Notes: generated from the letters alone by a model not told the origin. A stretch of DNA of 64,000 bases from CAVVFX01 sp963747535 (GCA_963747535.1 CAVVFX010000006.1:62001-126000), one strand, 5' to 3'. Counted from the first letter of the stretch, positions 26,587 to 36,216 are shown. Numbers and translations: made by a program.

Positions 26587-26941
26587 CTCCCACCAGCACC
26601 ACGCCGGCCAGCACCGCCAACGCGCCCGCGGCCCTTCGCGTGCCAATCTGCTCGTGCAGGACAAACTTCGCCAGCACGGTCTCCAACACAAAACTCGCGG
26701 CCGACGCAGGCACTACGAAACTCAGCGGCTCTTTTTGCACCAGGGCCATGAATGCGAAGAACGATGTCGCGTTGCAAAGGATGCTCAAGATCAGCAAGCG
26801 GCGGCCGGCAATGACGTGCACCAATCGCGCCAACCCTCCCGCGCTCACCGACTGCTCACCGGCGCGCTTCATCTCGTGGCTCTGCAGCAGATCGCCAAAC
26901 ACCGTCGCGAACACCATCGTCGCCACCAGGACCCACCTCAT
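26582..26941 (-). CDS. Four-helix DMT-superfamily half-transporter (EamA/SMR-like), second of a pair
   Basis: 119 residues, four hydrophobic helices (about 4-22, 47-66, 72-92 and 100-118), the size of SMR or ArnE/ArnF subunits. The sequence VQKEPLSFVVPASAASFVLETVLAKFVLHEQIG includes the Pro-Ala and Glu/Gln turn typical of a half EamA domain. The start ATG overlaps the stop of the upstream gene (ATGA). Two such halves side by side usually form a heterodimer. ArnE/ArnF flip a polyprenyl-phosphate sugar, which would fit the glycosyltransferases converging on this operon, but the substrate is unknown. The stop lies in repeat R1. Confidence 0.75.
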   Translation of the reverse strand: MRWVLVATMVFATVFGDLLQSHEMKRAGEQSVSAGGLARLVHVIAGRRLLILSILCNATSFFAFMALVQKEPLSFVVPASAASFVLETVLAKFVLHEQIGTRRAAGALAVLAGVVLVGG

Positions 26942-27369
26942 TTCAGGTCCTCGACAGGAGGAGTGGTGTTGCCGGAAGTCGAACCCACCAGTGCGGCGCC
27001 GGCAAAGATCAGCAGCGCCCCCAGCCAGCGCTGGTGCGTGACGGTTTCATTTAGGAACACTTTCCCGAGAAAAACGGCAATCACATATCCGATGGCAGTG
27101 ACCGGCAGGACGTAACTCAGGTCCGCCAGACTGAGCAGCGCCATGCGCGCCAGCAGCGCCAGGATCAGCGCGGCGATTCCCGTCGCTACGAACGGGTTCA
27201 GCATGGCGTGCAGATACAGCGCGGGATTGATCGACATTCTCTCGGGAACCTGCCTCATGCCCCACGCCATCGCCGAATTTCCGACAGCCCTGAGCGCCAG
27301 GAAAAGCACCACCATGAAGTAGGTTTTGAGAACCGTGCGCGTGTCGACCTTGGTTGGCCGGTTGCTCAT
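26938..27369 (-). CDS. Four-helix DMT-superfamily half-transporter (EamA/SMR-like), first of a pair
   Basis: 143 residues, four TM helices. The C-terminal half has the EamA hallmark LADLSYVLPVTAIGYVIAVF then FLNETVTHQRWLGALLIFAG, and a short polar cytoplasmic tail. It is translationally linked at both ends: its start overlaps the stop of the PQQ dehydrogenase gene by 4 nt, and its stop overlaps the next half-transporter by 4 nt. It probably forms a heterodimer with that neighbour. Being coupled to an exported dehydrogenase suggests a transported product, substrate or lipid carrier; this is inference. Confidence 0.76.
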   Translation of the reverse strand: MSNRPTKVDTRTVLKTYFMVVLFLALRAVGNSAMAWGMRQVPERMSINPALYLHAMLNPFVATGIAALILALLARMALLSLADLSYVLPVTAIGYVIAVFLGKVFLNETVTHQRWLGALLIFAGAALVGSTSGNTTPPVEDLK

Positions 27370-29501
27370 CGGCCCAGCGTCTTCCCCAGATATTCCGCGA
27401 TCACCTTCACCTGTTCGTCCGACGCTTGAGCGCCCCGCGCCACCATGTTCTGCACGAGCGAGGTCCAGTCCGCCATGTTATTCCGCTGACTGGTCACCAC
27501 ATCGATCGAATGGCAACTCGTTCCACACGTCTTCTCGACCAACGCCTTGGCGCCTCCTGCCGGCAGTTCGACCGGCGCGTAGGCACCCAGTTTCGGCGTA
27601 CCAGCCTGGGCCAACGCGGCCGCAGCTACCGCTTTCGAAACGGAGACAGGCAATGGCTTGCGCGGAACATCCGGCAGCGCGAACGCCACCAAACTATTGC
27701 TCGTCCCACCGCCCAAAAACCCTCCGCCGCCGGATGCCATGAGGGCCACATATTGTCTCCCGTCGCGCCCCATGTAAGTCATCGGATTGGTGTGACCGCT
27801 GGCCTCCAGCGTGGCTTCCCAGAGCAGCTTTCCGCTTTTCGAATCGAACGCCCGGAAGCGCTTATCATTGGTCGCGCCAATGAATACCAGGCCGCCTGCC
27901 GTCGCGATACTTCCACCCAGATTCACGGTCCCGGTGTTGTGCACCCCGATGGCTTCCAAAGCTTCGACCGTCCCCAACACGGATCGCCAGGCAATATCGC
28001 CCGACGCCAGATCGACCGCTATCAATTCTCCGAACGGGGGGTTCTGGCACGGTATCCTTTCTTCGCGATTCCAGAAGCGCGCATACGGGCCATAGTCCGA
28101 GGTCCGCCGATAGTCCGAACCCTTCTTCTCCATATGTCCCCACTGGCCGATATCCATCACGTTCACAAACAACAAACCTTGGGAGGGGTCAATCGACACT
28201 CCGCCCCAGTTGCCGCCGCCCAGCGTGCTCGGAAACAGCAGCACATTCCCTTCGAGCGGCATAGGCGTGAACGGCCCGCCGATTACCATGTGATTGGACT
28301 CAAACAATTCCTTGCAAAAGCGTGCATGATCCGGAGACTTGTCGTACATGTCCGACATGCTGAACGTGTTCTTGGCCAAGGGCGGAGGCTTCACCGGAAA
28401 CGGCTGCGTCTTGGAGGTAACTTCACCCGGCACTTTCGTCTGCGGCACGGGACGCTCTTCCATCCCGTAGATCGGCTCACCGGTCACGCGATCGAACACG
28501 AACAGCAGACCCATCTTGGTGATCTGCGCGACGGCCGGAATCACGCGTCCTCCGCGGTGGATGTCGAACAACGCCGGCGGCGCGGCCAGATCATAATCCC
28601 AAAGGTCGTGATGCACCAATTGATGGAACCACTTCTTCTCACCGGTGCGCGCGTCCAGCGCCACCAGCGAGTTCCCATACAGGCCGTCTCCGACCCGATC
28701 CGCGCCGTAGAAATCGGCAGTCGGTGAGCCTAGCGGCGCATACACGATCCCGCGCTTCACATCGACCGTGAAAAATCCCCACGTGTTGGTTCCCGAGCGA
28801 TTTTTCCATGCCCCCTCAGGCCATGTCTCGGCCCCCGGTTCGCCCGGCCGTGGCACGGTGTGAAACGTCCAGAGCAGCTTACCGGTCTTCGCATCCCAGC
28901 CGCGAATGTCCCCGTATGCGCCCTCGGTCGGAAATCCTTCACCGTTGGCGCATCCCGTGATGATCACGTCGCCAAACACGGCGGGCGGCGACTGCAGAGC
29001 GTACCGCCCGTCCTTCAAATCCCCCAGCACGCCCTTCTTCAGATCGACCCGTCCTTCGTCTCCGAAGCCGGGCGCGGGCTTGCCCGTGGTGACATCGAGG
29101 GCTAACAGGTAGGGCCCATTGCCGACAAACACGCGCGAATGCAAGCCGCTCTTTCCCGGCCAATAGGCCAGCCCACGCAGGGCCATCGGCGTCGCGGCGT
29201 GCTTCCAGAGCAATTCGCCGGTCTCTGGCACCACGGCATACACACCGTCCGGAGCCGTCACGTACATCACCCCGCCCACCACAATCGGGACCGCCTCGGA
29301 TGCCGGCTTTCCCGTACGAAATGTCCAGGCGGGTTTCAGCCGCTCCACATTGCCGCGATCGATCTGCCGCAAAGTGGAAAACCGCATGGCACCCGGATCG
29401 TTGCCAAAGGAAGGCCAATCCGTCTGGGCAAATCCTGCGGTAGAGAAGAATAGTAATGCCGCGCAACGAATCTTCGCGTTAAACAGTGGGATGGGGATCA
29501 T
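27366..29501 (-). CDS. Exported PQQ-dependent dehydrogenase with C-terminal cytochrome c domain (CXXXCH)
   Basis: 711 residues from the ATG at 29501, which opens a signal peptide (MIPIPLFNAKIRCAALLFF, cut near FAQ); upstream codons are not counted. An eight-bladed quinoprotein propeller follows, with DWPSFGNDPGAMRFS, several AxDxxTGK-type blade turns (ALDVTTGKPAP, GWDAKTGKLLW, ALDARTGEKKW) and VHHDLWDYDLA. The last 70 residues form a small cytochrome c-like domain whose haem site is CGTSCH, with three residues between the cysteines instead of two. This suggests a quinohaemoprotein oxidising an alcohol or sugar in the periplasm. The gene starts 92 bp downstream of a TonB-receptor stop and overlaps the transporter gene. 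Confidence 0.86.
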   Translation of the reverse strand: MIPIPLFNAKIRCAALLFFSTAGFAQTDWPSFGNDPGAMRFSTLRQIDRGNVERLKPAWTFRTGKPASEAVPIVVGGVMYVTAPDGVYAVVPETGELLWKHAATPMALRGLAYWPGKSGLHSRVFVGNGPYLLALDVTTGKPAPGFGDEGRVDLKKGVLGDLKDGRYALQSPPAVFGDVIITGCANGEGFPTEGAYGDIRGWDAKTGKLLWTFHTVPRPGEPGAETWPEGAWKNRSGTNTWGFFTVDVKRGIVYAPLGSPTADFYGADRVGDGLYGNSLVALDARTGEKKWFHQLVHHDLWDYDLAAPPALFDIHRGGRVIPAVAQITKMGLLFVFDRVTGEPIYGMEERPVPQTKVPGEVTSKTQPFPVKPPPLAKNTFSMSDMYDKSPDHARFCKELFESNHMVIGGPFTPMPLEGNVLLFPSTLGGGNWGGVSIDPSQGLLFVNVMDIGQWGHMEKKGSDYRRTSDYGPYARFWNREERIPCQNPPFGELIAVDLASGDIAWRSVLGTVEALEAIGVHNTGTVNLGGSIATAGGLVFIGATNDKRFRAFDSKSGKLLWEATLEASGHTNPMTYMGRDGRQYVALMASGGGGFLGGGTSNSLVAFALPDVPRKPLPVSVSKAVAAAALAQAGTPKLGAYAPVELPAGGAKALVEKTCGTSCHSIDVVTSQRNNMADWTSLVQNMVARGAQASDEQVKVIAEYLGKTLGR

Positions 29502-29593
29502 GCGAACGCCTTTAATGTGGATTCTCTGTTTCTTGGGTTTGCCGGCCTGGCACGGCGTACGAGCGGGCTTGCGCGGGCTTTTGCTCAGTAGAC

Positions 29594-32500
29594 TCAAAAG
29601 GCGATCCGCAAGGTGAAACGGAACTGCCGCTCGTCGATGCCGTCGCGGTTATTTGTGGCGATCGCCGTCACCTGCGAAAACCCTCCCAGGTTCTTCACGG
29701 AGCCATCCGGATTCAACACCAGGCTGGAGACGGCCCCACCCGGATTGGCAAAGTGCGGAGTGTTGGTGAAGTTAAACGCCTCGGCCCGGAACTGAATATT
29801 ATAACGCTCCTTGAAGCGGAAGACCCGGGTTAAGCCCATGTCCAGGTTCACTTCACCCGGTCCGCGCATCGACTCGGGTGCGACGTTGCCGAAGGTCGCC
29901 GTCGTAATGGGCGCAAACGCCAGCGGATCGAAATACGCACCGCCGACGTTGCCGTACACTGCCACAATGGGCTTCAACTGCTCGGGGTGCTGAGTGGCGC
30001 CCGGCATGTTCAAGGATGTAGCGGAAGTAGTGATGGAGAAGGGCAGGCCGCTGTAGAATACGGCGATGCTGTTGAGCGACCAACCACCCAACAGCGCCGA
30101 ACCCAAGCGGTTCGACGCCAGCCACGCCTTTCCTTTACCGAAGGGGAGTTCGTACGTGCCATTGATGGTCACTACCTGCGTCCGGTCGGTGGCCTGCACC
30201 GGCCGGGAATCCAGGTATTGATAAAGTCCGGCGTTAGTCGGGAAGTTGGGGGTTTCCGCTTTGGACCACGTCCAGTGCGCTGCGATGCGAAACCCCTGCG
30301 TGAACCGTCGCTCCAGACCCGTCTGCAGCGCGTTGTAGGAAATGGTGCCCTGCGGCGTAAGCAGGTTCACGTTCGCGGTGCGGCCTTCCGTCTCGTAAAA
30401 TGGCTGGCCGCTGGGACCCGCCCCGATGAACTGGCCCGCGTTCAGGTTGATGGTGTTGGCCCCCTCCGCCAGCGACCGGACCGTCGGATTTCCCACGTAA
30501 CTTGCCTGCGCGGTAAACCCGTATCTCAATTCTTTCTGGACGGTGAAGTTATAGGATTGCACGTAAGACCACGGCACACTCTTCGGGGTCACATACATCG
30601 CGATCGTTCCCGGTGCTGAAAAGTATCCGTTGCCCAGGTTCGGCAGCGGTGTGGGGGGCAGTCCCTGCGCTAAGGTCGTCGCCCAACTGTAGGAGTTCGG
30701 GGCCGCATAGGACGGACCGATCGTCTCCGGATAGATGTTGCCGGGATTATCGCCGGGCATCCCAATCGACATCGGTACCTGATTAATGCCATACCCGGCT
30801 CGAATCACAAAGGTGTCGGTTACGCGATACGCTAAGCCGATGCGCGGCGAGAACAGATCCTTCGGCATGGAAATGCCGCAGTTCTTGGGAACCTGCCCGA
30901 AGCCGCAAATAAAGGCCTGGTTGGTGGCGATATCGTAGTTCCCGATCCCCATGTTCCCGGCATTTGGGAAACCGTAGTAGTCCCACCGCAACCCCAGGGA
31001 CAACGTCAACTTGCGCGAGACTCTCCAGCGGTCGCGAGCATACCCGCTAAACCAATTTTGCCGGTCAAGTATCTCCGGCGGAGTGGCCAGGGTAACCACG
31101 GTGCTGCTACTGTTGGCCAGCCCCAACAAAAATGCTGAATAAGCGTTGAACTGGTTGCCGGAGGCGCCCCCGCTAAGTTGCGTTGGACCGCCGGTGAAGG
31201 CGAAGGCTCCTTCCGCGCCCATCGCGGCGGCCGATGTCGGTTGCATGTCGTCTATGCGCTGCTGAATGAATTCGATCCCGAAGCGTAAGTCATGATCCCC
31301 ATGAGTCCAGCTCAGGTTGACCGCTTCCTGATGCTGCGTGTTGTACCGGTAATAAGGATCACCGTTGCCACCGGTGTTGGCCGTGCCAAATGGCGAGTAG
31401 TTCGTCACGCTGAACCAGGGCAGACCGCTTTGATAGCGGTAAGGCCCGTTGGTGCCGGGAATTCCGAGCGCCAGGCCTAGATTCTGTCCAGTTCCAGCGG
31501 GTTCGGTACTGGTGTTGTCATTTTCCCAAACGAAGTAGGCGTCCAGCAGAAGGTTCGGAGTCAGTATATAGGTGGCACTGGCGGTCAGGCTATAGGTAGA
31601 GCCAGAGCTCAAGCCCGGATCGCCGCCGGCGCTATCGACGTTGATCCCGCCTATTGCGCCAAACACCGCCGGGTCATCGCAGTTGAATTTCAGCAGGCTG
31701 AACCGCGCAAACGCCGAGAGCTTGGAAGTGGGATTCCAGTTCACCTTGGTGTCGGCCCGGTCGCGGGCAAAGCTGAAATCTCCCCCGGCATTGAAGTTGT
31801 TGGTGAGCGGACTTCCGGGCACGTTGGGTAGCGGCAGCATGTTGGATATCTTGAGCGCAATCGGATCGAGCCGCGACGCCGGGATAATATTGCCCGCGAA
31901 CGGTGTGCGGCCGGTGCCGTTCGCCGCGCCGGTCGCCGGGTCGTAAATCGGAGTCCCGGATTCCGTCATATTGCCGCTCTTGGTGAGCGCGTCCGGCACG
32001 GTCTGCAGCACGTTGGCATATTCGTGGTCGCGGCTGCCTTCGTAGCTCAGGAAATAGAACAGCTTGTCTGTAATGATCTTGCCGCCGACCGACCCACCGA
32101 ACTCGTTGAAGACCAGTTTGCCCTTTTGGGAGTTATAAGGCAGAAAGAAAGGCCGCGCTTTCAGATCGTTGCCTGTGTAGCTCTCAAACGCCGACCCATG
32201 AATCTGGTTGGTGCCACTCTTGGTTTGGATGGCAACGCTTCCCGTGCCGGCGAAACCGGTCTCAGCATCGAAGGCGCTAGTCGCAACGTTGATTGATTCG
32301 ATCGATTCGAGAGTCGGTACGAGCACATTGACGTCCCCTATATTGGCATTCACCGTCGATGCGCCGTCCACTCGCGTCATGTTCTGATGGTTGGTCCCGC
32401 CGTTAACTCCGAAGTCCAGGGACCGCGAGGGATTAGTCGGAATCGAATGGGCGCTGGTGGGGGGTGTGAAACCCGGCACCAGCACGAGCAGATTCTGATA

Positions 32501-32971
32501 ATTGCGGCCCACCGGCACGGGAATATTTTCGAGTTGCTGGCTGGTGAGATCGCTGCGCATTTCGGCGCTATCGGTTTGCAGAACAGCTCCGGAGCCTTGC
32601 ACCACTACCGCCTGGCTGACTACGCCGAGACTTAAGGTTGCGTCTACCCGCGTGATGTTATCCGCGGTGACCACGACTTGCGTCCCTTCGAACGCGGAGA
32701 ACCCTACCTTGGCGGCCTTGACCGTATAGGACCCCGGCTGGACAGTGGCGAAGACGTAGCCGCCGTCGCTGCCGGTTACGGTTTGGCGCGATTGATTGGT
32801 CACCGTGTTGGTGAGCGTGATCGCAGTACCGGTCACGGCGGCGCCTGTTGGATCCTTCACATTACCGACAACTGAGCCATAGAGCGCCTGTCCGTAGACG
32901 TTTCTACACGTTGCTGCCAGCGCCAAAAGGCCGATGAGAGCAAAAGCGATTCGTACATTCGCGCGTAACAT
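29594..32971 (-). CDS. Oar-like TonB-dependent receptor with N-terminal carboxypeptidase-regulatory domain
   Basis: 1125 residues from the ATG at 32971 (GGGAGGTGGGGAA upstream, then a signal peptide ending VYGQ); an in-frame start at 33013 has no such signal. Residues about 28-110 are a carboxypeptidase-regulatory beta-sandwich (GSVVGNVKDPTGAAVTG, GSDGGYVFATVQPGSYTVKA). A plug-like region follows (about 130-250), then a long beta-barrel ending RFTLRIAF, with the terminal aromatic expected for outer-membrane insertion. These very large receptors are typical of Acidobacteriota and probably take up oligosaccharides or other bulky ligands. Whether it feeds the PQQ dehydrogenase downstream is inferred from gene order. 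Confidence 0.88.
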   Translation of the reverse strand: MLRANVRIAFALIGLLALAATCRNVYGQALYGSVVGNVKDPTGAAVTGTAITLTNTVTNQSRQTVTGSDGGYVFATVQPGSYTVKAAKVGFSAFEGTQVVVTADNITRVDATLSLGVVSQAVVVQGSGAVLQTDSAEMRSDLTSQQLENIPVPVGRNYQNLLVLVPGFTPPTSAHSIPTNPSRSLDFGVNGGTNHQNMTRVDGASTVNANIGDVNVLVPTLESIESINVATSAFDAETGFAGTGSVAIQTKSGTNQIHGSAFESYTGNDLKARPFFLPYNSQKGKLVFNEFGGSVGGKIITDKLFYFLSYEGSRDHEYANVLQTVPDALTKSGNMTESGTPIYDPATGAANGTGRTPFAGNIIPASRLDPIALKISNMLPLPNVPGSPLTNNFNAGGDFSFARDRADTKVNWNPTSKLSAFARFSLLKFNCDDPAVFGAIGGINVDSAGGDPGLSSGSTYSLTASATYILTPNLLLDAYFVWENDNTSTEPAGTGQNLGLALGIPGTNGPYRYQSGLPWFSVTNYSPFGTANTGGNGDPYYRYNTQHQEAVNLSWTHGDHDLRFGIEFIQQRIDDMQPTSAAAMGAEGAFAFTGGPTQLSGGASGNQFNAYSAFLLGLANSSSTVVTLATPPEILDRQNWFSGYARDRWRVSRKLTLSLGLRWDYYGFPNAGNMGIGNYDIATNQAFICGFGQVPKNCGISMPKDLFSPRIGLAYRVTDTFVIRAGYGINQVPMSIGMPGDNPGNIYPETIGPSYAAPNSYSWATTLAQGLPPTPLPNLGNGYFSAPGTIAMYVTPKSVPWSYVQSYNFTVQKELRYGFTAQASYVGNPTVRSLAEGANTINLNAGQFIGAGPSGQPFYETEGRTANVNLLTPQGTISYNALQTGLERRFTQGFRIAAHWTWSKAETPNFPTNAGLYQYLDSRPVQATDRTQVVTINGTYELPFGKGKAWLASNRLGSALLGGWSLNSIAVFYSGLPFSITTSATSLNMPGATQHPEQLKPIVAVYGNVGGAYFDPLAFAPITTATFGNVAPESMRGPGEVNLDMGLTRVFRFKERYNIQFRAEAFNFTNTPHFANPGGAVSSLVLNPDGSVKNLGGFSQVTAIATNNRDGIDERQFRFTLRIAF

Positions 32972-33097
32972 TTCCCCACCTCCCGAGGCTTCGAGCCATA
33001 GACCTGATTTCACGGGGATCGTATCAGCAATGGTGTCCGGGCGTCAACCGTTGCGATCTTTAACGTGGATGCCCGGGTCCCCGCGATGCCGGGATCA

Positions 33098-33216
33098 AGT
33101 ACTAAGTCGCAAAAGTTCGCGCAACCACTCCCTCGCGTTTGCGGCTCGGAAGTCATTGCTGAGCCGCGCGTGTAAGCAAGCGCTACTGTACGCCAATTTC
33201 TTCAAATTGGTACTAG
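33098..33216. repeat. R1 MITE-like dispersed repeat, copy 2
   Basis: About 119 bp between the TonB receptor and VOC genes. It shares GCAAAAGTTCGCGCAACC, GCTGAGCCGCG and GTACGCCAATTT with the other copies, and keeps the perfect GCGGCTC/GAGCCGC stem (33141-33147 with 33170-33176). Its end includes the TAG stop of the VOC gene. The remainder of the 241 bp gap holds nothing else I can support. Confidence 0.75.
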
Positions 33217-34058
33217 CGCGGGCCTTCCTGATAGAGACCGATCAAGTTTCCCGCCGGATCGCGAAAGGTTGCGATCCAGAAATCGCCCTCGGGACCCGGT
33301 GCGTCGATTACTTCTCCGCCGTTGGCTACCACGTGAGCCACAATACTGTCGATTCCGTCGACCCAGATGTACGGCAGCAGGCCGGGCGTACGGGCCGGCT
33401 CTCGATCCGTTACCCAAGCCCCGCTTACATAGGTCGTGGCGTCATCGAAGCTCGGACGACCGCTCTCCCGATGCCGGATGTTCCAACCGAACACCTTCTC
33501 GTAAAAGGCGGCTGACTCGAGAACATCCATCGCGGGGATCTCCAGATAACACCATCGGGGCCGGGGCAGTAGCGCGACTGGACTCTTGATCTCCGACACG
33601 GTCGCGCCCCATTCCTCAGGCTTCACATCGGCCACGGCTTGGGAGAAGGTCCAACGGTGGCCGTCCAGGTCTTCGGCGGTGTACTGCCTCTCGCCGAAAG
33701 GGCAAGTTTGCGGCGGGCTGAGGATGCGGGCACCCCGCTCCTTCGCGTGTTGATAGTGCCGGTCGACGTCTGCGACGTGTACGGATAGGGTCTGGCTCAC
33801 TTCGTTCGGACGCGGCGGCCGGAGCGTGGCGTTGTCAGGCGCGTTGGCGAACCCCTGGCCTAGACGTGGCCCGCTGAGCAGCACGCCACCCATGCCGATC
33901 GCCAACTGGGCATGGCCGACTTTCCCGTCTGCAGCGGTCACCCGCAGACGCTCCTTAAATCCGAAGACGTCGCACAGCCACTCGACCGCCTTGGCGAGAT
34001 CGTTATAGATAAGACTGGGCACGATATCCCCGCCCGGTGCGGAGCGATTCACGATCAT
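33213..34058 (-). CDS. Two-domain VOC (glyoxalase/bleomycin-resistance fold) protein
   Basis: 281 residues made of two VOC modules. The first (about 12-140) has PSLIYNDLAKAVEWLCDVFGF and ends DLDGHRWTFSQ; the second (about 165-278) has RWCYLEIPAMDVLESAAFYE and ends RDPAGNLIGLYQE. VOC proteins use paired beta-alpha-beta-beta-beta units to bind a metal and include dioxygenases, epimerases, glyoxalases and antibiotic-binding proteins. The His/Glu set looks partial, so the activity cannot be named. It is transcribed alone. Confidence 0.82.
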   Translation of the reverse strand: MIVNRSAPGGDIVPSLIYNDLAKAVEWLCDVFGFKERLRVTAADGKVGHAQLAIGMGGVLLSGPRLGQGFANAPDNATLRPPRPNEVSQTLSVHVADVDRHYQHAKERGARILSPPQTCPFGERQYTAEDLDGHRWTFSQAVADVKPEEWGATVSEIKSPVALLPRPRWCYLEIPAMDVLESAAFYEKVFGWNIRHRESGRPSFDDATTYVSGAWVTDREPARTPGLLPYIWVDGIDSIVAHVVANGGEVIDAPGPEGDFWIATFRDPAGNLIGLYQEGPR

Positions 34059-34094
34059 CGGTTGCCTCCTTGGTTCATATTAGAAAAACTCTGC

Positions 34095-34444
34095 GGCGAA
34101 AACATTTGGCCACGAATGAACACGAATCGTTGGGGCGGCAGTGGATGGGGGAGTTGCTGAACGAAAGCCTTGACCGAACACAGCTTGCGCGGATTGTACG
34201 GACGTAAAAGAGGAAAGGCTAGCGCCGCAAGGATGAACACCGATGAACGCAGATAGGTCCAAGATTTGAGGTGACTTGCCACCCTTCTCGCACTGGCGTT
34301 GACGATATTTTCGGAACGAACCCAATTTTGAAGAGCGCGGGAGTGGCAAGGGCGGCGAAAAACATTTGGCCACGAATGAACACGCATGAACACGAATCGT
34401 TGGGGAGGCTGGGGTGCGGGAATTGCGGAACGAACCCAATTTTG
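34095..34444. repeat. R3 local repeat cluster in a 559 bp intergenic region
   Basis: In the gap 34059-34617, the block GGCGAAAACATTTGGCCACG plus GAATGAACACG and AATCGTTGGGG occurs at 34095-34136 and again at 34354-34404, the second copy longer by one CATGAACACG unit. GGAACGAACCCAATTTTG occurs at 34313-34330 and 34427-34444, flanking the second block. A related ATGAACACCGATGAACGC lies near 34233. The region has no supported gene. Similar GAATGAACACGAAT-type repeats are scattered in other large, repeat-rich bacterial genomes; the origin is unknown. Confidence 0.75.
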
Positions 34445-34617
34445 GCACACGTTGGCTCATCTGCCTTCAGGTTGACACGTACTGGCGGCGTTTTTCGCGT
34501 GGTGCGCGCCTATGTGGTTGAGATGGAAGAGACAAAATTGGCGAAGCGTGCGAACCATTTCGCAGTCGGCGCGGCGACGACGCGCAGACTAAAGTCCTCG
34601 CCACATACACTAAGGGC

Positions 34618-36216
34618 ATGTCTCCGGAAAGCTTGGCCCGTATGACGCATATGCGTCATCTCGTAGAGCAATTGCAGTCCATTGAGAACCGGTTGCGCGA
34701 AGGCGGAGGGTCGGTTCGTGTCGAAAAGCAGCATCGGGCGGGGAAGTTGACCGCGCGCGAGCGCATCGCCAAACTGCTGGACCCGGGTGCGTGGTTTGTC
34801 GAAATCGGCCTCCTCATCGCCTACGACCAATACGATGGACAGGCGCCGGCCGCTGGGGTCATTACGGGCTTCGGGCGCATTGAAGGACGCATTGCCGTCA
34901 TCGTCGCCAACGACGCCACCGTCAAGGCCGGCGCGTGGTGGCCCGAGACCATCACCAAGATCTTGCGCGCGCAGGAAATCGCCATGCGCAACCGCGTGCC
35001 GATCGTCTACCTGGTCGATTCCGCGGGCGTCAACTTGCCCTACCAGGATGGTATTTTTCCAGGGCAGTACGGCGCCGGCCGGATTTTCTACTATAATTCA
35101 ATTATGCGGCGCAAGCTCCGTGTGCCGCAGATCGCTGCCGTGATGGGTCCATGCATCGCCGGCGGCGCGTACCTCCCCGCTCTGAGCGACGTCCTCATCA
35201 TGGTGGACAAAACCAGCTTCATGGGTCTGGGTGGGCCGAACCTCGTCAAAGGAGCTACCGGCCAGAGCACCGACCAGGAGACCCTCGGCGGCGCACGCAT
35301 GCACAACACTGTCAGTGGCGTCGCGCATTATCTCGCGCGCAACGACGACCACTGTCTGGAGATGATCCGCGAACGCTTTCGCCAGTTTCCCGAGCCTCTC
35401 GCACACCGTCCGGTCGTCGAGCCGGCGAAGAATCCCAACGAGTTGTACAGCATGTTGCCTCCCGATCACCGGCAGCCTTATTCCATGGAAGAGGTGCTGC
35501 TCCGCATATTCGATGGGGACGATTTCCAGGAGTTTCAAGCGGGATTCGCTCCGGAAATGCTGTGCGCGAATGCGCGGCTGGGCGGCTATCCCGTCGCCGT
35601 CATCGCCAATCGCCGCGGGTTCCTGAAAACCTCCGAAGGACCTCGGATCGGCGGCATCGTCTACACCGAATCGGCGCGCAAGGTTGCCTATTTCGTCGAG
35701 CAGGCGGAGCGCGCGCGAACGCCCCTCATTTATATACAGGACGTTTCGGGATTCATGGTCGGCATCGACGCCGAAAGCTCCGGCATCATTCGCGCGGGCG
35801 CCGAGATGGTGGAGTCCATGTCGTGTGCCACCGTTCCTAAGATCGTGCTCACCGTGAATCACGCGAGTGGCGCAGGCTATTACGCGATGGCCGGGCAGGG
35901 CTTCGATCCCAACTTCGCTTTCGGATGGCCTACTGCGCGGATCGGCGTGATGGAAGGCGATTCCGCAGTGCAGGCTTTGTTTTCGGTAGAGATCGAAAGG
36001 GTGAAAGCGACCGGCCAGGTTCTGCCGGAAGATTTGTCGGAAGCGATCGCCCGCACGCGTGCTGACTACGAACAGTGGCTGGATGCGCGGCATGCTGCGG
36101 CGCGCGGCCATGTTGATGCCATCATCGATCCGCTGGATTCGCGGGAAGTACTGATATTGGCTCTGGACCTCGTAACACAGACTTCCGGCTGTGGTTTTCG
36201 TGGGGAGCGCCCATGA
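34618..36216 (+). CDS. Biotin-dependent acyl-CoA carboxylase, carboxyltransferase beta subunit (AtuC/LiuB type)
   Basis: 532 residues, the usual length. The N-terminal half binds acyl-CoA (RAGKLTARERIAKLLDPG, VYLVDSAGVNLPYQ, GPCIAGGAYLPALSD) and the C-terminal half holds the biotin/CO2 site (RGFLKTSEGPRIGGIVYTES, YIQDVSGFMVG). The motif NLPYQ after the Ser-Ala-Gly and the long insert around FPGQYGAGRIFYYNSIM favour methylcrotonyl- or geranyl-CoA carboxylase over propionyl-CoA carboxylase. The matching biotin-carboxylase alpha subunit is not in the window. Next to AtuA-like genes it probably belongs to leucine/isovalerate or acyclic terpenoid breakdown. Confidence 0.88.
   Translation: MSPESLARMTHMRHLVEQLQSIENRLREGGGSVRVEKQHRAGKLTARERIAKLLDPGAWFVEIGLLIAYDQYDGQAPAAGVITGFGRIEGRIAVIVANDATVKAGAWWPETITKILRAQEIAMRNRVPIVYLVDSAGVNLPYQDGIFPGQYGAGRIFYYNSIMRRKLRVPQIAAVMGPCIAGGAYLPALSDVLIMVDKTSFMGLGGPNLVKGATGQSTDQETLGGARMHNTVSGVAHYLARNDDHCLEMIRERFRQFPEPLAHRPVVEPAKNPNELYSMLPPDHRQPYSMEEVLLRIFDGDDFQEFQAGFAPEMLCANARLGGYPVAVIANRRGFLKTSEGPRIGGIVYTESARKVAYFVEQAERARTPLIYIQDVSGFMVGIDAESSGIIRAGAEMVESMSCATVPKIVLTVNHASGAGYYAMAGQGFDPNFAFGWPTARIGVMEGDSAVQALFSVEIERVKATGQVLPEDLSEAIARTRADYEQWLDARHAAARGHVDAIIDPLDSREVLILALDLVTQTSGCGFRGERP

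Noticed and set aside
34095..34444. CRISPR array
   Set aside because: The repeats are few, of unequal length and without regular spacers, and no cas genes are present.
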